From the NCBI GenBank assembly GCA_934525845.1, contig CAKSZS010000004.1:1-64000 (forward strand): a stretch of 64,000 nucleotides of DNA, written 5' to 3'. The notes beneath the pieces are model-generated. The model worked only from the letters and a program-made list of their open reading frames with translations, did not search any database and had not been told where the DNA came from. Both the position numbers and the translations under genes were made by a program. Positions 15,635 through 24,441 of the stretch are shown piece after piece; position 1 is the first letter of the stretch; every line of letters begins with the position of its first letter. Source of the stretch: an uncultured Faecalibacterium sp. Lineage in GTDB: Bacteria; Bacillota; Clostridia; Oscillospirales; Ruminococcaceae.

Positions 15635-16327
15635 ATGCCCAGTGAACGTTACGCATCCCCCTCCACCTCTCTGCCCCCGGAAGCCATCAATGAGAAGCAC
15701 GGTCTCGCGGTGCTGGCCTGTGACCGCTCCGGTTCGGTCAGCCCCTACATTAACGAGATCAACCAGGGTCTGCACGACTTCGGCGATGTCATGAAGGCAA
15801 AGCACAAGGCCGCCAGCGTCATCGATGTGGAGCTCCTGTCCTTTGGCAGTGAGGTGACTTGCGAGGTCGGCTTCCGTCCCGCAGCAGAATACGTCGCACC
15901 GACCCTGTGCGCTTCCGGCTGCACCGCCTTCAACCAGGCCATCATCACGGCCTTGAAGGACCTCCGGAAGCGCAAGGACTACTACCACCAGATCGGTACG
16001 CCTTTTTGGAGACCGTTTCTCCTGATTTACTCAGATGGGCTCCCGACGGATAGCGAGTATGAGGCGGAAGCCAAGCAGATGCTCCAGGAAGCCTATGACC
16101 ACAAGGGCGTGACCCTGTATGTCATGGCAGTGGGCAACGACGCAGACGTCGAGCACCTCCGCTCCTACCTGCCCGGCGGCAAGGGCAAGGTGCTCAAGTG
16201 CTCTCCCACGGACATCTCCGAAGCACTGATCTGGTACAGCTCCAGCATGGCCGATCTGGGCGAGAGTGACCCCCACCTGGAGCATATGAAGACCGCTCCC
16301 CTGCCCGCCTGCGTCACGACCTGCTGA
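15635..16327 (+). CDS. vWA-domain (TerY-like) protein 1
   Basis: A 230-aa protein that is essentially one von Willebrand factor A domain. The MIDAS metal site shows as DRSGSVS near the N-terminus, a conserved threonine in SGCTAFNQA, and YSDGLPTD. Such single-domain cytoplasmic vWA proteins are the 'Y' component of TerY-kinase-PP2C triads and are thought to scaffold metal-dependent protein contacts. AAAAGGAG lies ~10 nt before the ATG. It is preceded by three tandem promoter/stem-loop units and followed 29 nt later by a second vWA gene. The tail LPACVTTC has two cysteines of unknown role. Confidence 0.85.
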   Translation: MPSERYASPSTSLPPEAINEKHGLAVLACDRSGSVSPYINEINQGLHDFGDVMKAKHKAASVIDVELLSFGSEVTCEVGFRPAAEYVAPTLCASGCTAFNQAIITALKDLRKRKDYYHQIGTPFWRPFLLIYSDGLPTDSEYEAEAKQMLQEAYDHKGVTLYVMAVGNDADVEHLRSYLPGGKGKVLKCSPTDISEALIWYSSSMADLGESDPHLEHMKTAPLPACVTTC

Positions 16328-16356
16328 TCCCCGGAACGACGAAGAAAAGGAGAAAA

Positions 16357-17184
16357 ATGACCATGGACGAACTGTTGAATCTGAACGAGACGACCACGCT
16401 GGATGAGTCCCCGGAGAGCTTCTTCGAGACCCCGGTGGAGCAGCCGACCGACTACTATGCAGCCTACCTCCCGCCCAGCTGCGCGGAGGGCAAGGCGCCG
16501 CTGCTGTTCCTCTACGACACCTCCACTTCCACGGCATTGAATGGTGCCGATGAGGAGGAGCAGCAGAGCCTGCAGGCCATCGAGTCTTCCCTGCGCAGCA
16601 ACCCCCTGGCCGCCGGCAAGCTGGACATCGAGGTGCTGACCTTCGGCAACGGCGTGCAGATCCTGCAGAGCTGGACCAAAGGCAGCTGCTTCCAGGCACC
16701 CCAACTGCCCGAGGCCGATGGTGACACCCCCCTCTACGAGGCGCTGGATCTGACCATCAACCAGCTCAACGAGCGCCGCCAGATGTACAAGCAGCTGGGC
16801 ACCTCCTCCTACGTCGGCACGATCATTCTCGTTACCGACGGCGCCGCATCGGATCCGGAGAAGAAGGACGCTGTGCTGGCGCGCCTGCACGAGATGATGC
16901 GCCGCAAGAAGGTCTGCATCATCCCCATCGGCGTGGGCCGTCAGGCCGATATGGGTGACCTGAAGGAAGTTTCGGACGGCGGCACCGTCCTGAAGGCAGT
17001 CGATGCCAACAACTTCAGTGATGCCATTCGCTTCCTGACCGACAGCATGAGCGATCTGGTCTGCCAGACCAACCCCGGCGATGCTGGCAGCATGCTGACC
17101 CAGATGCTGCAGGCCCCGGCTCCGATGCCGGATCCGGCCCCCGCTCCGAACGTTTCGGACGACAACTGCCTGGATATGTTCTGA
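16357..17184 (+). CDS. vWA-domain (TerY-like) protein 2
   Basis: Second vWA protein (275 aa, or 273 from the ATG at 16363, which has better spacing from AAAAGGAG). It has an acidic N-terminal ~45 residues, a vWA core with MIDAS motif DTSTS, the DGDTPLYEA threonine, and LVTDGAASD. A Pro/Ala/Met-rich tail ends in a short acidic peptide. The two vWA genes share little beyond the fold, so they are probably not a recent duplication. Likely a phosphorylation-controlled adaptor for the kinases on either side (inference). Confidence 0.83.
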   Translation: MTMDELLNLNETTTLDESPESFFETPVEQPTDYYAAYLPPSCAEGKAPLLFLYDTSTSTALNGADEEEQQSLQAIESSLRSNPLAAGKLDIEVLTFGNGVQILQSWTKGSCFQAPQLPEADGDTPLYEALDLTINQLNERRQMYKQLGTSSYVGTIILVTDGAASDPEKKDAVLARLHEMMRRKKVCIIPIGVGRQADMGDLKEVSDGGTVLKAVDANNFSDAIRFLTDSMSDLVCQTNPGDAGSMLTQMLQAPAPMPDPAPAPNVSDDNCLDMF

Positions 17185-17221
17185 TGTCCTGAGCCGGCCG
17201 CATCTCCATCCTTCCGCGTAC

Positions 17222-17271
17222 CGCCCGCTGCTCCCCTGTTCCGACAGGAGGGCGGCGGGTATTTTTTATTA
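17222..17271 (+). terminator. Terminator after the vWA pair
   Basis: CCCGCTGCTCCCCTGT pairs (with bulges) with ACAGGAGGGCGGCGGG, followed by ATTTTTTATT. Confidence 0.85.
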
Positions 17272-17291
17272 GGAGCAGCCCGGAAAATGCT

Positions 17292-17370
17292 TTCCCCCTG
17301 GCAAAAGAGGCCGGAACGTGCTGTTTACTGTACACAACGACAGAAAAACAGCTCCCGCCGGACAGGCGGG
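17292..17370 (+). promoter_or_regulatory. Island promoter motif, site 6, with 5' stem-loop
   Basis: TTCCCCC (17292-17298), 25 nt, TTTACT (17324-17329). A stem CCCGCC (17354-17359)/GGCGGG (17365-17370) follows before the ribosome site of the kinase gene at 17392. Confidence 0.65.
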
Positions 17371-17391
17371 GCACAAAAGAGGAGAAAAGCA

Positions 17392-18702
17392 ATGAAAGTG
17401 TATACCGAAGAGCGCAAAGCTTATGAGCTTTGCGCAGACACCCTCGGTGAGGGCGGCGAATCCAAAATTTATCATGTGCAGGGAGATCCCTCGGTCTGTG
17501 CCAAGATCTACAAGACGGTCAAACCGGAGCAGGAAGCCAAATTGAGAGCGATGGTCAATGAGAGATTCAACGGCGTTGTGGACGGCCACCTGCTGATCGC
17601 GTGGCCGCAGCATCTGCTGTATGACGGCAATGGAAACTTCGTCGGTTATCTCATGCCTTTTCAAAAAGGCTCGCCCCTGTTCATGGTGAATCGTCCCGAA
17701 GAACGCGACCGCGTGTTCCGCACCCCGTATAATTGGAGCTATGCCGTCGCCGTTGCGTACAACATCGCCTCCATTGTGGCGCATACCCATGAGATGGGTT
17801 ATGTGGTGGGCGACATGAACAACGCGAATTTCATGGTCGATGACAACGGAACTGTGACTGTAATTGACGTGGATTCGTTTGAATTCACAGACAAGACCGG
17901 ACATCATTTCCGTTGTGGGGTGGGTTTGCCGGAATTCGTCGCTCCCGAGCTGCAGGGCCGCAATCTCAGCAAGAATAATTTTACCATCGCAACCGATAAC
18001 TTTGCGCTGGCCGTTCATATCTTCATTCTGCTCACTGGGGCACATCCGTTTGCAGCAGCTTTGCAGACAGAGGGCAAGCCCTCCCTTCCTTTCGGTGACC
18101 AGATCTTCAATGTCACATATGGGATATCCCCGTGGTACCGCGATGATGTGGAGGGCATCAGCATCCCGCCTTACGCGCTGGAGCTGGGGGCACTCCCGGC
18201 CAAGGTGCGCACGGCTTTCCGCCAGACGTTCAGCTACAATGAGAAGACGATCCAGCAGAACATTTCCCAGCGTGTGGACGCCAGCATCTGGAAGATGCTC
18301 CTGTACGACCTGTACCAGCGGAGGAGCACGTTCGAGCACTGCCGTATCAACCCCGCGCACGTCTACCTGCCGCGCCATACGGTCGGCTGTCCTTTCTGTC
18401 GCGTGGACCAGCGGATGCAGGATATCATGAACGGCAAAAAGGTCATGGTGCCCGGACCGTCGATGCATTCTGCCCCGAAACCGGCGGTGCACACGGCTCC
18501 GAAACCGGCAGCATATACGGTGTCCCAGCCTGCGGCACATACGGTGCTCCAGCCTGCAGCGCCCTATGCGGCATCGGTCCCGATGCCGCACATCACTCCG
18601 GCAGCTCCCGTGCAGGCCGCTCCGGCAGGCCCCGCCGCAAAAACCGGCACGCAGAAGAAGAGCCTGAAGGAGAAGCTCCTGGGCATCTTCAAGAAAAGCT
18701 GA
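17392..18702 (+). CDS. YegI-type protein kinase with zinc ribbon and Pro/Ala/His tail
   Basis: Cytoplasmic Hanks-type kinase, 436 aa, closely related in layout to the kinase at 13139 but lacking membrane helices. Start fixed by GAGGAG before ATG 17392. Motifs: GEGGES loop (19-24), CAKIYK lysine, VVGDMNNANFMVD (catalytic Asp and Asn), VIDVDSF and VAPE. A zinc-ribbon-like motif (EHC...NPAHVY...CPFC) follows the kinase. The tail has imperfect repeats of the type APKPAVHT, then ends in a basic amphipathic stretch KKSLKEKLLGIFKKS that could bind membrane. First of a five-gene unit to 23340: kinase, membrane protein, PP2C, transglutaminase-like protein, membrane protein. Confidence 0.87.
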   Translation: MKVYTEERKAYELCADTLGEGGESKIYHVQGDPSVCAKIYKTVKPEQEAKLRAMVNERFNGVVDGHLLIAWPQHLLYDGNGNFVGYLMPFQKGSPLFMVNRPEERDRVFRTPYNWSYAVAVAYNIASIVAHTHEMGYVVGDMNNANFMVDDNGTVTVIDVDSFEFTDKTGHHFRCGVGLPEFVAPELQGRNLSKNNFTIATDNFALAVHIFILLTGAHPFAAALQTEGKPSLPFGDQIFNVTYGISPWYRDDVEGISIPPYALELGALPAKVRTAFRQTFSYNEKTIQQNISQRVDASIWKMLLYDLYQRRSTFEHCRINPAHVYLPRHTVGCPFCRVDQRMQDIMNGKKVMVPGPSMHSAPKPAVHTAPKPAAYTVSQPAAHTVLQPAAPYAASVPMPHITPAAPVQAAPAGPAAKTGTQKKSLKEKLLGIFKKS

Positions 18703-18720
18703 GGACAAAAGGAGGACGCC

Positions 18721-19182
18721 ATGAAAAAGATCAACTGGCAGCAGGTGGGGCACTGGATCTGGAAGCGTCCGGGCTGGGCCTGCGCACCGCCCGGCGTGCC
18801 CATCCGCCGGGACTCGAAGCTGTTCTATGTCACACAGGTCATGGCTGGCGCCGCTTCAGGCTTGGTGCTCGTCAACCCGGCGCTGTGTCTCGTGCCGGAT
18901 CTGGCCGGCAGCCAGGAAGCCGCCGTTCTAATTGGTGCGATTGGCGTGGGCACAGGATGGCTCACGGCACATTGGATGGAGGAGCGCTATACCGCAGCGT
19001 GGAATGGATGGCCATGGCTGTTGGGGCTGGCTGCACTGCAGCTGATCCTTGCCCCCCTGGCCGCGATCGCCCTCACAGCAGTTGTGGGCGGCATCCTGGC
19101 CGCAGTTGCGCTGGTGGTAGGGCTTGGCATCCTGATCATCTTTCTGATCGCGCTCTTGTTCGGAGGCCTTTTCGGAGGCTGA
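18721..19182 (+). CDS. Small polytopic membrane protein, unknown
   Basis: 153 aa with an N-terminal soluble ~30 residues (Trp-rich: NWQQVGHWIWKRPGW) followed by about four hydrophobic segments and a glycine-rich end (LLFGGLFGG). I do not recognise a family. The end of the membrane kinase at 13139 has a similar hydrophobic Gly-rich finish, so this may supply in trans the membrane part that the kinase just upstream lacks (inference). It lies 18 nt after that kinase, with GGAGG before the ATG. Confidence 0.7.
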   Translation: MKKINWQQVGHWIWKRPGWACAPPGVPIRRDSKLFYVTQVMAGAASGLVLVNPALCLVPDLAGSQEAAVLIGAIGVGTGWLTAHWMEERYTAAWNGWPWLLGLAALQLILAPLAAIALTAVVGGILAAVALVVGLGILIIFLIALLFGGLFGG

Positions 19183-19213
19183 GATCGTTTTGATTTTGAA
19201 AGGAGATTCCGTG

Positions 19214-20632
19214 ATGGAACCGATGAAAGACAACAAAAGTTCGGTCAATGAGCCGGAAGCCCCGGCAAAGAACAAGCCGGAACTGCAGAAGCCGGAACGG
19301 AGCCTGAGCGTAGGCTCGCTGGTGTGTGCGGCGGATACCGAGCAGGGGGCGTACCACATCAAGAACGGCAACAGCCCCTGTCAGGACTTCAGCGGTGTGC
19401 TGGCAGTCCCTGAAAAAAATCTGCTCCTGCTGGGAAGCAGCGACGGCGTCGGCCGCTGCGCCCTCAGCCAGTATGGAAGCTGTGAGGCCGTGACGGTGGC
19501 CCTGAACTTCCTGAAAGACAAGCTGGAAACGTCTCCCCTGCCGGAAAAGCCGGAGGAGCGCGATCACTGGCTGCTGGAAGAACTGCTGCCCGAAGCCTTC
19601 CGCACGGCACAGGATGCAGTCGAGGAACTTGCCGAGAAGATGGACAAACTGGTCTTCGACTTCATGTCGACACTGGATCTGGCCATTTATGACGGCCTGA
19701 ACCTGTGGTACGGCCACTGCGGCGATGGCGGCATCGTGGTCATTCAGGAAGACGGCACCTGCCGGATGGTGACCCGGCGCCACAAGGGTCCGCACGGCGA
19801 CAACAGCACCTCGGTCGTCCCTCTGCAGGGAGGAGAAAAAGAGTGGGAATTTGGCAAGGCCGAGAAGACCGCTGCCGTTGGCATCTCGACGGACGGCATC
19901 CTCGACATCTATGTCCGGAAGAGCTGCCTGAACAACGAGGTCTTTTCCCCCTTCCTGGAGAGCTTTGCAGAAGCTGCGCCCCAGGGGCACGAAGCGCTCC
20001 GGAAGCGTACAAAGGACATCCTCAAGGCACCCGCTACGGCAGAAGCGTCCGGAGACGATCTCACGATGGTGGTGGCCGTCAATCAGGAGACCTGGTCCAA
20101 AATGACCCTGCCGCCCTTCGATGTCAAAGCCTGGCAGAAAAAGGAGGAAGAGTACAACGCGCAGGTGCGCAGCGCTGCCCCGCAGTCCACCGCCAGGCCC
20201 GCACGGCCTGCGCAGCCTGCACAGCAGCCCGCACAGACTGCATGGACGAAACCGGCTTCCGGGCAGGCAGCACACCGTGCAGTCCCGCCGCAGTCTGTCG
20301 CCGAAATGTCTGCCCAGCAGGCGCCGCAGGCTTCCCGCTCTCCGCAGTCCGCACAGGACGCATGGGCGGCACAGCCTGCTCCGCAGCCCCGCAGCGGCGG
20401 ATGGAAAGTGACACGAGAGAGTGTCTCCTGGAAAGCGGTCCGGACGGCGGCGCGTGAGGCAACGGGTTTTATGGCTGATGCCTTCAAGGATCTGGTAAAC
20501 AGCGGGGAGCCGAAGTATGAGCCGAAGTATGATTGTCGGTGCTGCCGCTGTGGAAATGAGTTCCGTGTAACCGTCTGGACGGAACAGAAACCGACCTACT
20601 GCCCCTTCTGCGGCCAGAAGATCACGGATTGA
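19214..20632 (+). CDS. PP2C phosphatase with low-complexity linker and C-terminal zinc ribbon
   Basis: 472 aa. After a charged N-terminal ~35 residues comes a PP2C core: SPCQDFS, GSSDGVGR, FDFMSTL, HCGDGGIV, ISTDGILD and SGDDLTM, carrying the metal-binding aspartates in order. A long Ala/Gln/Pro-rich linker (roughly 325-410) leads to a C-terminal zinc ribbon with CRCCRCG and YCPFCG. The ATG at 19214 has AAAGGAG 8 nt upstream. Probably the phosphatase partner of the kinase at 17392 in a triad-like unit. The zinc ribbon parallels those on the kinases and may dock on the same partner (inference). Confidence 0.88.
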   Translation: MEPMKDNKSSVNEPEAPAKNKPELQKPERSLSVGSLVCAADTEQGAYHIKNGNSPCQDFSGVLAVPEKNLLLLGSSDGVGRCALSQYGSCEAVTVALNFLKDKLETSPLPEKPEERDHWLLEELLPEAFRTAQDAVEELAEKMDKLVFDFMSTLDLAIYDGLNLWYGHCGDGGIVVIQEDGTCRMVTRRHKGPHGDNSTSVVPLQGGEKEWEFGKAEKTAAVGISTDGILDIYVRKSCLNNEVFSPFLESFAEAAPQGHEALRKRTKDILKAPATAEASGDDLTMVVAVNQETWSKMTLPPFDVKAWQKKEEEYNAQVRSAAPQSTARPARPAQPAQQPAQTAWTKPASGQAAHRAVPPQSVAEMSAQQAPQASRSPQSAQDAWAAQPAPQPRSGGWKVTRESVSWKAVRTAAREATGFMADAFKDLVNSGEPKYEPKYDCRCCRCGNEFRVTVWTEQKPTYCPFCGQKITD

Positions 20633-20661
20633 TCAGAATGTAGAAAAGGAGGTGTGTCGGC

Positions 20662-21480
20662 ATGGAAAATCCGTTGCTGCGGTACCCGGCACAGTGGGAA
20701 TACTTCCGCAAGCTGCTGACCCCCCAGGAGCAGCAGATCTATGACCGGATCTCGACCGCCCTGGCCCGGCTGGAATTCAAGGTCCGGCTCCCGGAGGTCC
20801 GCACCGAGACGTTGGGCAGGGTGCTCTCCGCTCTGCGGTATGACCACCCCGAACGGGTCTTCTATGTGGATTTGAATGCCGTCAGGGGGGTGACCGAGCG
20901 CACGAGGCTTGGTTTGCTCACCACATCGGCTTCGACCACGCTGGAACTGCCGTCCCGCTATCCCGGAGTGGATTTTTTTCAGAAACTGGCGGAGACGACC
21001 GCATACACCGATTACATCCTCCGGCGGCAGCAGGAGACGGGTGCTTACACCGACTATGAGATCGCAAAATTGATTCACGATGAGCTGGCCCGCAGCATCC
21101 GCTATCGCGACCATGGCCCGGAAAGCCACACGATGCTGGGTGCCATCGAGGGACAGGCTGTCTGCGAAGGCATCGCCTGTCTGTATAAATATCTAACGAG
21201 TATCCTCGGAGTACACAGCTTTGTGGTGGTCGGCGAACTGCGGGGCAGCGGCCAGATGCGCGGCGATGACAACCATGCATGGAACCATGCATGGAACATC
21301 GTCCGAATCGGAAAAGAGAATTTGTTTGTAGACGTAACAAACGATCTCTCGTTTGGCGCAGCTGTCCCCCGGCAGGATCACTTTGCGAAGACCCGCGCCG
21401 AACTGTGGGCCACCCACCGTCCCATCGATCTGCGGACGATCCCGGAAGGCGTGATCGGCCGGGAAACGGCCGCATGGTAA
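20662..21480 (+). CDS. Transglutaminase-like cysteine protease/peptidase-fold protein
   Basis: 272 aa. The C-terminal half has the transglutaminase-like triad: Cys168 in GQAVCEGIA, His209 in HAWN, and Asp224 in FVDVTND, with the expected LGVHSFVVVGE strand between. The N-terminal ~130 residues are unassigned. There is no signal peptide, so it acts in the cytoplasm. HAWN is duplicated (205-212) because of a 12-bp tandem repeat at 21271-21294, placing two histidines at the active site. It lies 29 nt after the PP2C gene. Such folds cleave or crosslink proteins; here a target inside the signalling unit is plausible but unproven. Confidence 0.8.
   Translation: MENPLLRYPAQWEYFRKLLTPQEQQIYDRISTALARLEFKVRLPEVRTETLGRVLSALRYDHPERVFYVDLNAVRGVTERTRLGLLTTSASTTLELPSRYPGVDFFQKLAETTAYTDYILRRQQETGAYTDYEIAKLIHDELARSIRYRDHGPESHTMLGAIEGQAVCEGIACLYKYLTSILGVHSFVVVGELRGSGQMRGDDNHAWNHAWNIVRIGKENLFVDVTNDLSFGAAVPRQDHFAKTRAELWATHRPIDLRTIPEGVIGRETAAW
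21271..21294. repeat. 12-bp tandem duplication in the transglutaminase-like gene
   Basis: AACCATGCATGG occurs twice in a row. It is in frame and duplicates the HAWN motif that contains the presumed catalytic histidine. Confidence 0.85.
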
Positions 21481-21495
21481 GAAAGGAGAAGCTTT

Positions 21496-23340
21496 ATGAT
21501 CCCGCGTGTTCAGATCGAAGAAGAACTCTTCACGACCGCGGCGGCAGTCCGCATTGACGGACAGAAAACTTCCAGTCTCAGCCCGCTGGCCGCCTGCGCC
21601 GGCGGGCGCTTTTTGGAATACGCCGCCCATCTGCCGCGTTGGCTGGAACAGGAATGCAACGGGGCCTATACGGTCACATTCTGCGGCGGTGCACTGGAAG
21701 AGAGCATCCTGCGGATGCTGTTTGGCCGGGAAACGGCCTGCAAGGGCTTTTCTGCCGCGCCCGGGCCAAACGAAATGATCCGGTTCGAAGAACGGCTGCA
21801 GGCCGCACAGCACCTCGGAGGAGCCTTTGATGCGCCCAAACCTCTGGGAGTCTGCTGCCTGTCCAAAGGCACGCTGGCCCAGTCCATCCTGGCGCAGCTG
21901 GCTGCCAGCCGCTGGAAGAAAGAAGCCTGCGGCTGGCGGCTGTACCCGGCGTGCGGCGATTGGAGTCCCTGCATCCGAAGTAGCGCCGGCGAGACCGCAC
22001 GGATCTTCCTAGAAAACGCCGCCGAGCGTCACCTGCACCAGCTGGAGGACCTCAACATCGACCGAATCGTCGTCAAGACGGGAGATGTGCTCTACAGCGT
22101 GGATCCTGCCGCCGGAAATGCTCCGCACTGTACCGGACTGCTGCAGATCGGCGGGGCCGCAGTGCCCCTCTTTGCGGGCCGCGCAGAAAACTTCCCGGCC
22201 TTTGCAGCGCTCTGGGCGGAGCGCTTTGTCATCCGCCCGGCGCTCGCCCGTCTGCAGGCCGCACTGGCCGGTCAGCCGCTGCATCCCAGACAGTTTGATG
22301 CCTTTGAAGAAAAGGCCATGCGGAGCATCCTGACCAGCCCGCTGCCCGTGGCGGCGGTAGCGTTCCCGGACGAGATGGAGCTGGGAACGGTGCACAGCGC
22401 GGACCGCCTGCGGCGGTATCCGGCCCGGTTCCAGCTGGAACTGCGCACCACGCCGGGCGGGCTGCTGCAGGCCGGCGGCGGAGCGTACCACGCCGCCCGG
22501 GAGGGTACGGTGAAGGTGCAGCTTTACACCCACGGCTATGCAAACCCGGAAGTGCTGCTGGCGGAAAAGAGCGTCCGCATCCGCAAAGTCAACCGGGTGC
22601 AGACCATCTCGCTGACCCTGCCCCAGCAGGACATCGTGCCCCGGCAGGAGTTCCGTGTGGACGCCCATTGGATGCCCCAGAACGCGGAGAATCTGCAGCA
22701 GGCGGCATGGAGTGTGGAACCGGCCGGTCTGGCCGTCCCGCTGGGCGGCGGACGCTTCCGTGCCTGCCAGGCAGGGCGGGGCATCGTCCGGCTGACCATC
22801 GGCCAGGTCAAGGCAGAGATCCCCTTTGCCGTCCGGGCGGTCCCCGCTGCGATCCGCCTGCCCCAGGAGGTCACGCTGAAGATGGGGCAGGAAGTCCCGG
22901 TCCCCTTTACGCTGGCACCTGCCGGTGCCGCCGCACAGGTGCAGGGCCGGACCATGGATCCGGACGTGGCACGTTACGATGAAGCCCGCGGGGTCATCGT
23001 GCCTTGTCGGGAAGGCTCCACCACGCTGGAACTGTACGTCCCTACCCCGGTCGGTACGGCCTGCGTGAGCCGCTGTGGGGTGGTGGTAGGCCCCGAGCAC
23101 GACATCGTCACCCCGGACTGGCCCAACGCCATCATGGCATTGACCGGCGCCCTGGGCCTGCTCACTTTCAGCACGGTGGTCTCGCTGCTGCTGGCAGGCG
23201 TGTGCATGGGGTGCGGCCTCTATCAGCTCAGCCAGGCGCTGGAAGCGCGCAGGGCCGGAGCCGGCTGGAAGCAGACCCTGCTGAGCGCTGCCGCCGGTAC
23301 GGCGGGCGGGCTGTTCCTGCTGCTGGTGCAGCTGCTGTAA
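21496..23340 (+). CDS. Large membrane-tethered protein with Ig-like region, unknown
   Basis: 614 aa, no recognised family. No signal peptide at the N-terminus. The first ~330 residues look globular. Residues ~330-535 are beta-rich with repeated patterns such as VRLTIGQVKAEIPFAVRAVPA, reminiscent of bacterial Ig-like (BIg_2) domains. Two hydrophobic helices near the C-terminus (from MALTGALGLLTFS and from LLSAAAGTAGG) would tether it. AAGGAG lies before the ATG. Last gene of the 17392-23340 unit, ending at a strong bidirectional terminator. Function unknown; it could be the membrane-side target or sensor for the kinase/phosphatase pair. Confidence 0.7.
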   Translation: MIPRVQIEEELFTTAAAVRIDGQKTSSLSPLAACAGGRFLEYAAHLPRWLEQECNGAYTVTFCGGALEESILRMLFGRETACKGFSAAPGPNEMIRFEERLQAAQHLGGAFDAPKPLGVCCLSKGTLAQSILAQLAASRWKKEACGWRLYPACGDWSPCIRSSAGETARIFLENAAERHLHQLEDLNIDRIVVKTGDVLYSVDPAAGNAPHCTGLLQIGGAAVPLFAGRAENFPAFAALWAERFVIRPALARLQAALAGQPLHPRQFDAFEEKAMRSILTSPLPVAAVAFPDEMELGTVHSADRLRRYPARFQLELRTTPGGLLQAGGGAYHAAREGTVKVQLYTHGYANPEVLLAEKSVRIRKVNRVQTISLTLPQQDIVPRQEFRVDAHWMPQNAENLQQAAWSVEPAGLAVPLGGGRFRACQAGRGIVRLTIGQVKAEIPFAVRAVPAAIRLPQEVTLKMGQEVPVPFTLAPAGAAAQVQGRTMDPDVARYDEARGVIVPCREGSTTLELYVPTPVGTACVSRCGVVVGPEHDIVTPDWPNAIMALTGALGLLTFSTVVSLLLAGVCMGCGLYQLSQALEARRAGAGWKQTLLSAAAGTAGGLFLLLVQLL

Positions 23341-23360
23341 GATCCGCAGAAACAAAAAAA

Positions 23361-23396
23361 CAGACCCCCCGCTGCCGGCCGGCAGCGGGGGGTCTG
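23361..23396. terminator. Bidirectional terminator between convergent units
   Basis: A 16-bp perfect stem, CAGACCCCCCGCTGCC pairing with GGCAGCGGGGGGTCTG, lies between the plus-strand unit ending at 23340 and the minus-strand PP2C ending at 23424. An A-run upstream serves as the T-run for the minus strand. Confidence 0.85.
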
Positions 23397-23423
23397 TCCG
23401 TATCTTCTGCAAGAAGCAGAGGG

Positions 23424-24428
23424 TCAGCGGAGGGGGCTTGTCCAGGATCCGCCATCGCGCACGGCACAGCCGGTGCGCTCCAGACGGGTCAGGATGCGCT
23501 GCACCCGCTTGGGGTGCAGGTGCAGCCTGCGGGCAAGCTGTGCAGGGCGGCAGGGGCGGGTCTGCAGTTCCTTCAGGACGGCCACGGTGGTGCGCAGGCG
23601 GCGGGGATCCCCCGGCCGGTCCGCCGGCAGTTCCAGCAGTGCACGCTGTTCGGCAGCGGAGAAGCCCAGGAAGCCCGGGAATGCGGGGGTGGGGCGCGCC
23701 ATGAGCACCAGCGAACAGTCATCTCCGGTGGCTGCTGCCACCGGGCCGTCCAGCAGGCTCTGCACCTGCGGCTGGAATTGCTTCGGCGGGAGGACCACGC
23801 CCAGCCGGAGGAGATCCCGCACCGTCTCGGTCAGGGTGCCGTCCCGGCGCTGATACAGCGCCTGCTCGCTGCCGTCCGACAGCAGGACGATGGCCCCGAA
23901 GGCGGGCTTTTCGGCTTTGAACAGCCGGAAATGCCGGGCTGCATGGGGCGAGGTGACAAAGCAGGTGGCGTTGAGGAACTCCCCGTTCGTGGGGCTGGAA
24001 AGCACCCGGAGCTGCCCGTTGTCCAGGCCGCCGATTACGCCGTCGCCGATGTGGCCCAGCAGAAAGCGGTCGCCTTTGCAGGCCGCAAACAGAAGGGTGG
24101 AAGCCAGCGCCTCCGGCGGGCACTGCAGGACGCTGCCGGTCTCCCGGAGCGCTTCCAGCAGGACATTCAGGATGGTTTGCCGGACGGCTCCGGCGTCCGG
24201 GCAGGCGTAGAAGGCGTCAAACTGTTCGCACAGCAGCCGGGTGACCGTCCGGGTCACGGTTTGTGCTCCGTAGTGGGAAAGTGCCTGGCTGCCGGCACCG
24301 TCTGCCAGTGCAATGGCGCACACACTGCCGTCCGGGCTTTGCCGGACGGCGGCGGCATCCTGACAGGGGGTGCCCAGCCGACGGTGGCTGCGGCCTGCCG
24401 TGCAGGCCTGGATCAGATTCCATTCCAT
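23424..24428 (-). CDS. PP2C phosphatase fused to a C-terminal winged-helix domain
   Basis: 334 aa. The PP2C core spans ~1-245: GTPCQDA, ALADGAGS, ASTLLFA, HIGDGVIG, LLSDGSE and TGDDCSL. After a linker, residues ~270-334 form a winged-helix-like domain (LPADRPGDPRRLRTTVAVL..., then ARRLHLHPKRVQRILTRLE), suggesting nucleic-acid or protein binding. CAGGAG precedes ATG 24428. It is the third gene of a kinase-vWA-PP2C unit on the minus strand. It is the only island protein in which I see an HTH-type domain, so it is a candidate regulator of the shared promoters; this is speculative. Confidence 0.85.
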   Translation of the reverse strand: MEWNLIQACTAGRSHRRLGTPCQDAAAVRQSPDGSVCAIALADGAGSQALSHYGAQTVTRTVTRLLCEQFDAFYACPDAGAVRQTILNVLLEALRETGSVLQCPPEALASTLLFAACKGDRFLLGHIGDGVIGGLDNGQLRVLSSPTNGEFLNATCFVTSPHAARHFRLFKAEKPAFGAIVLLSDGSEQALYQRRDGTLTETVRDLLRLGVVLPPKQFQPQVQSLLDGPVAAATGDDCSLVLMARPTPAFPGFLGFSAAEQRALLELPADRPGDPRRLRTTVAVLKELQTRPCRPAQLARRLHLHPKRVQRILTRLERTGCAVRDGGSWTSPLR

Positions 24429-24441
24429 AACCGATCTCCTG

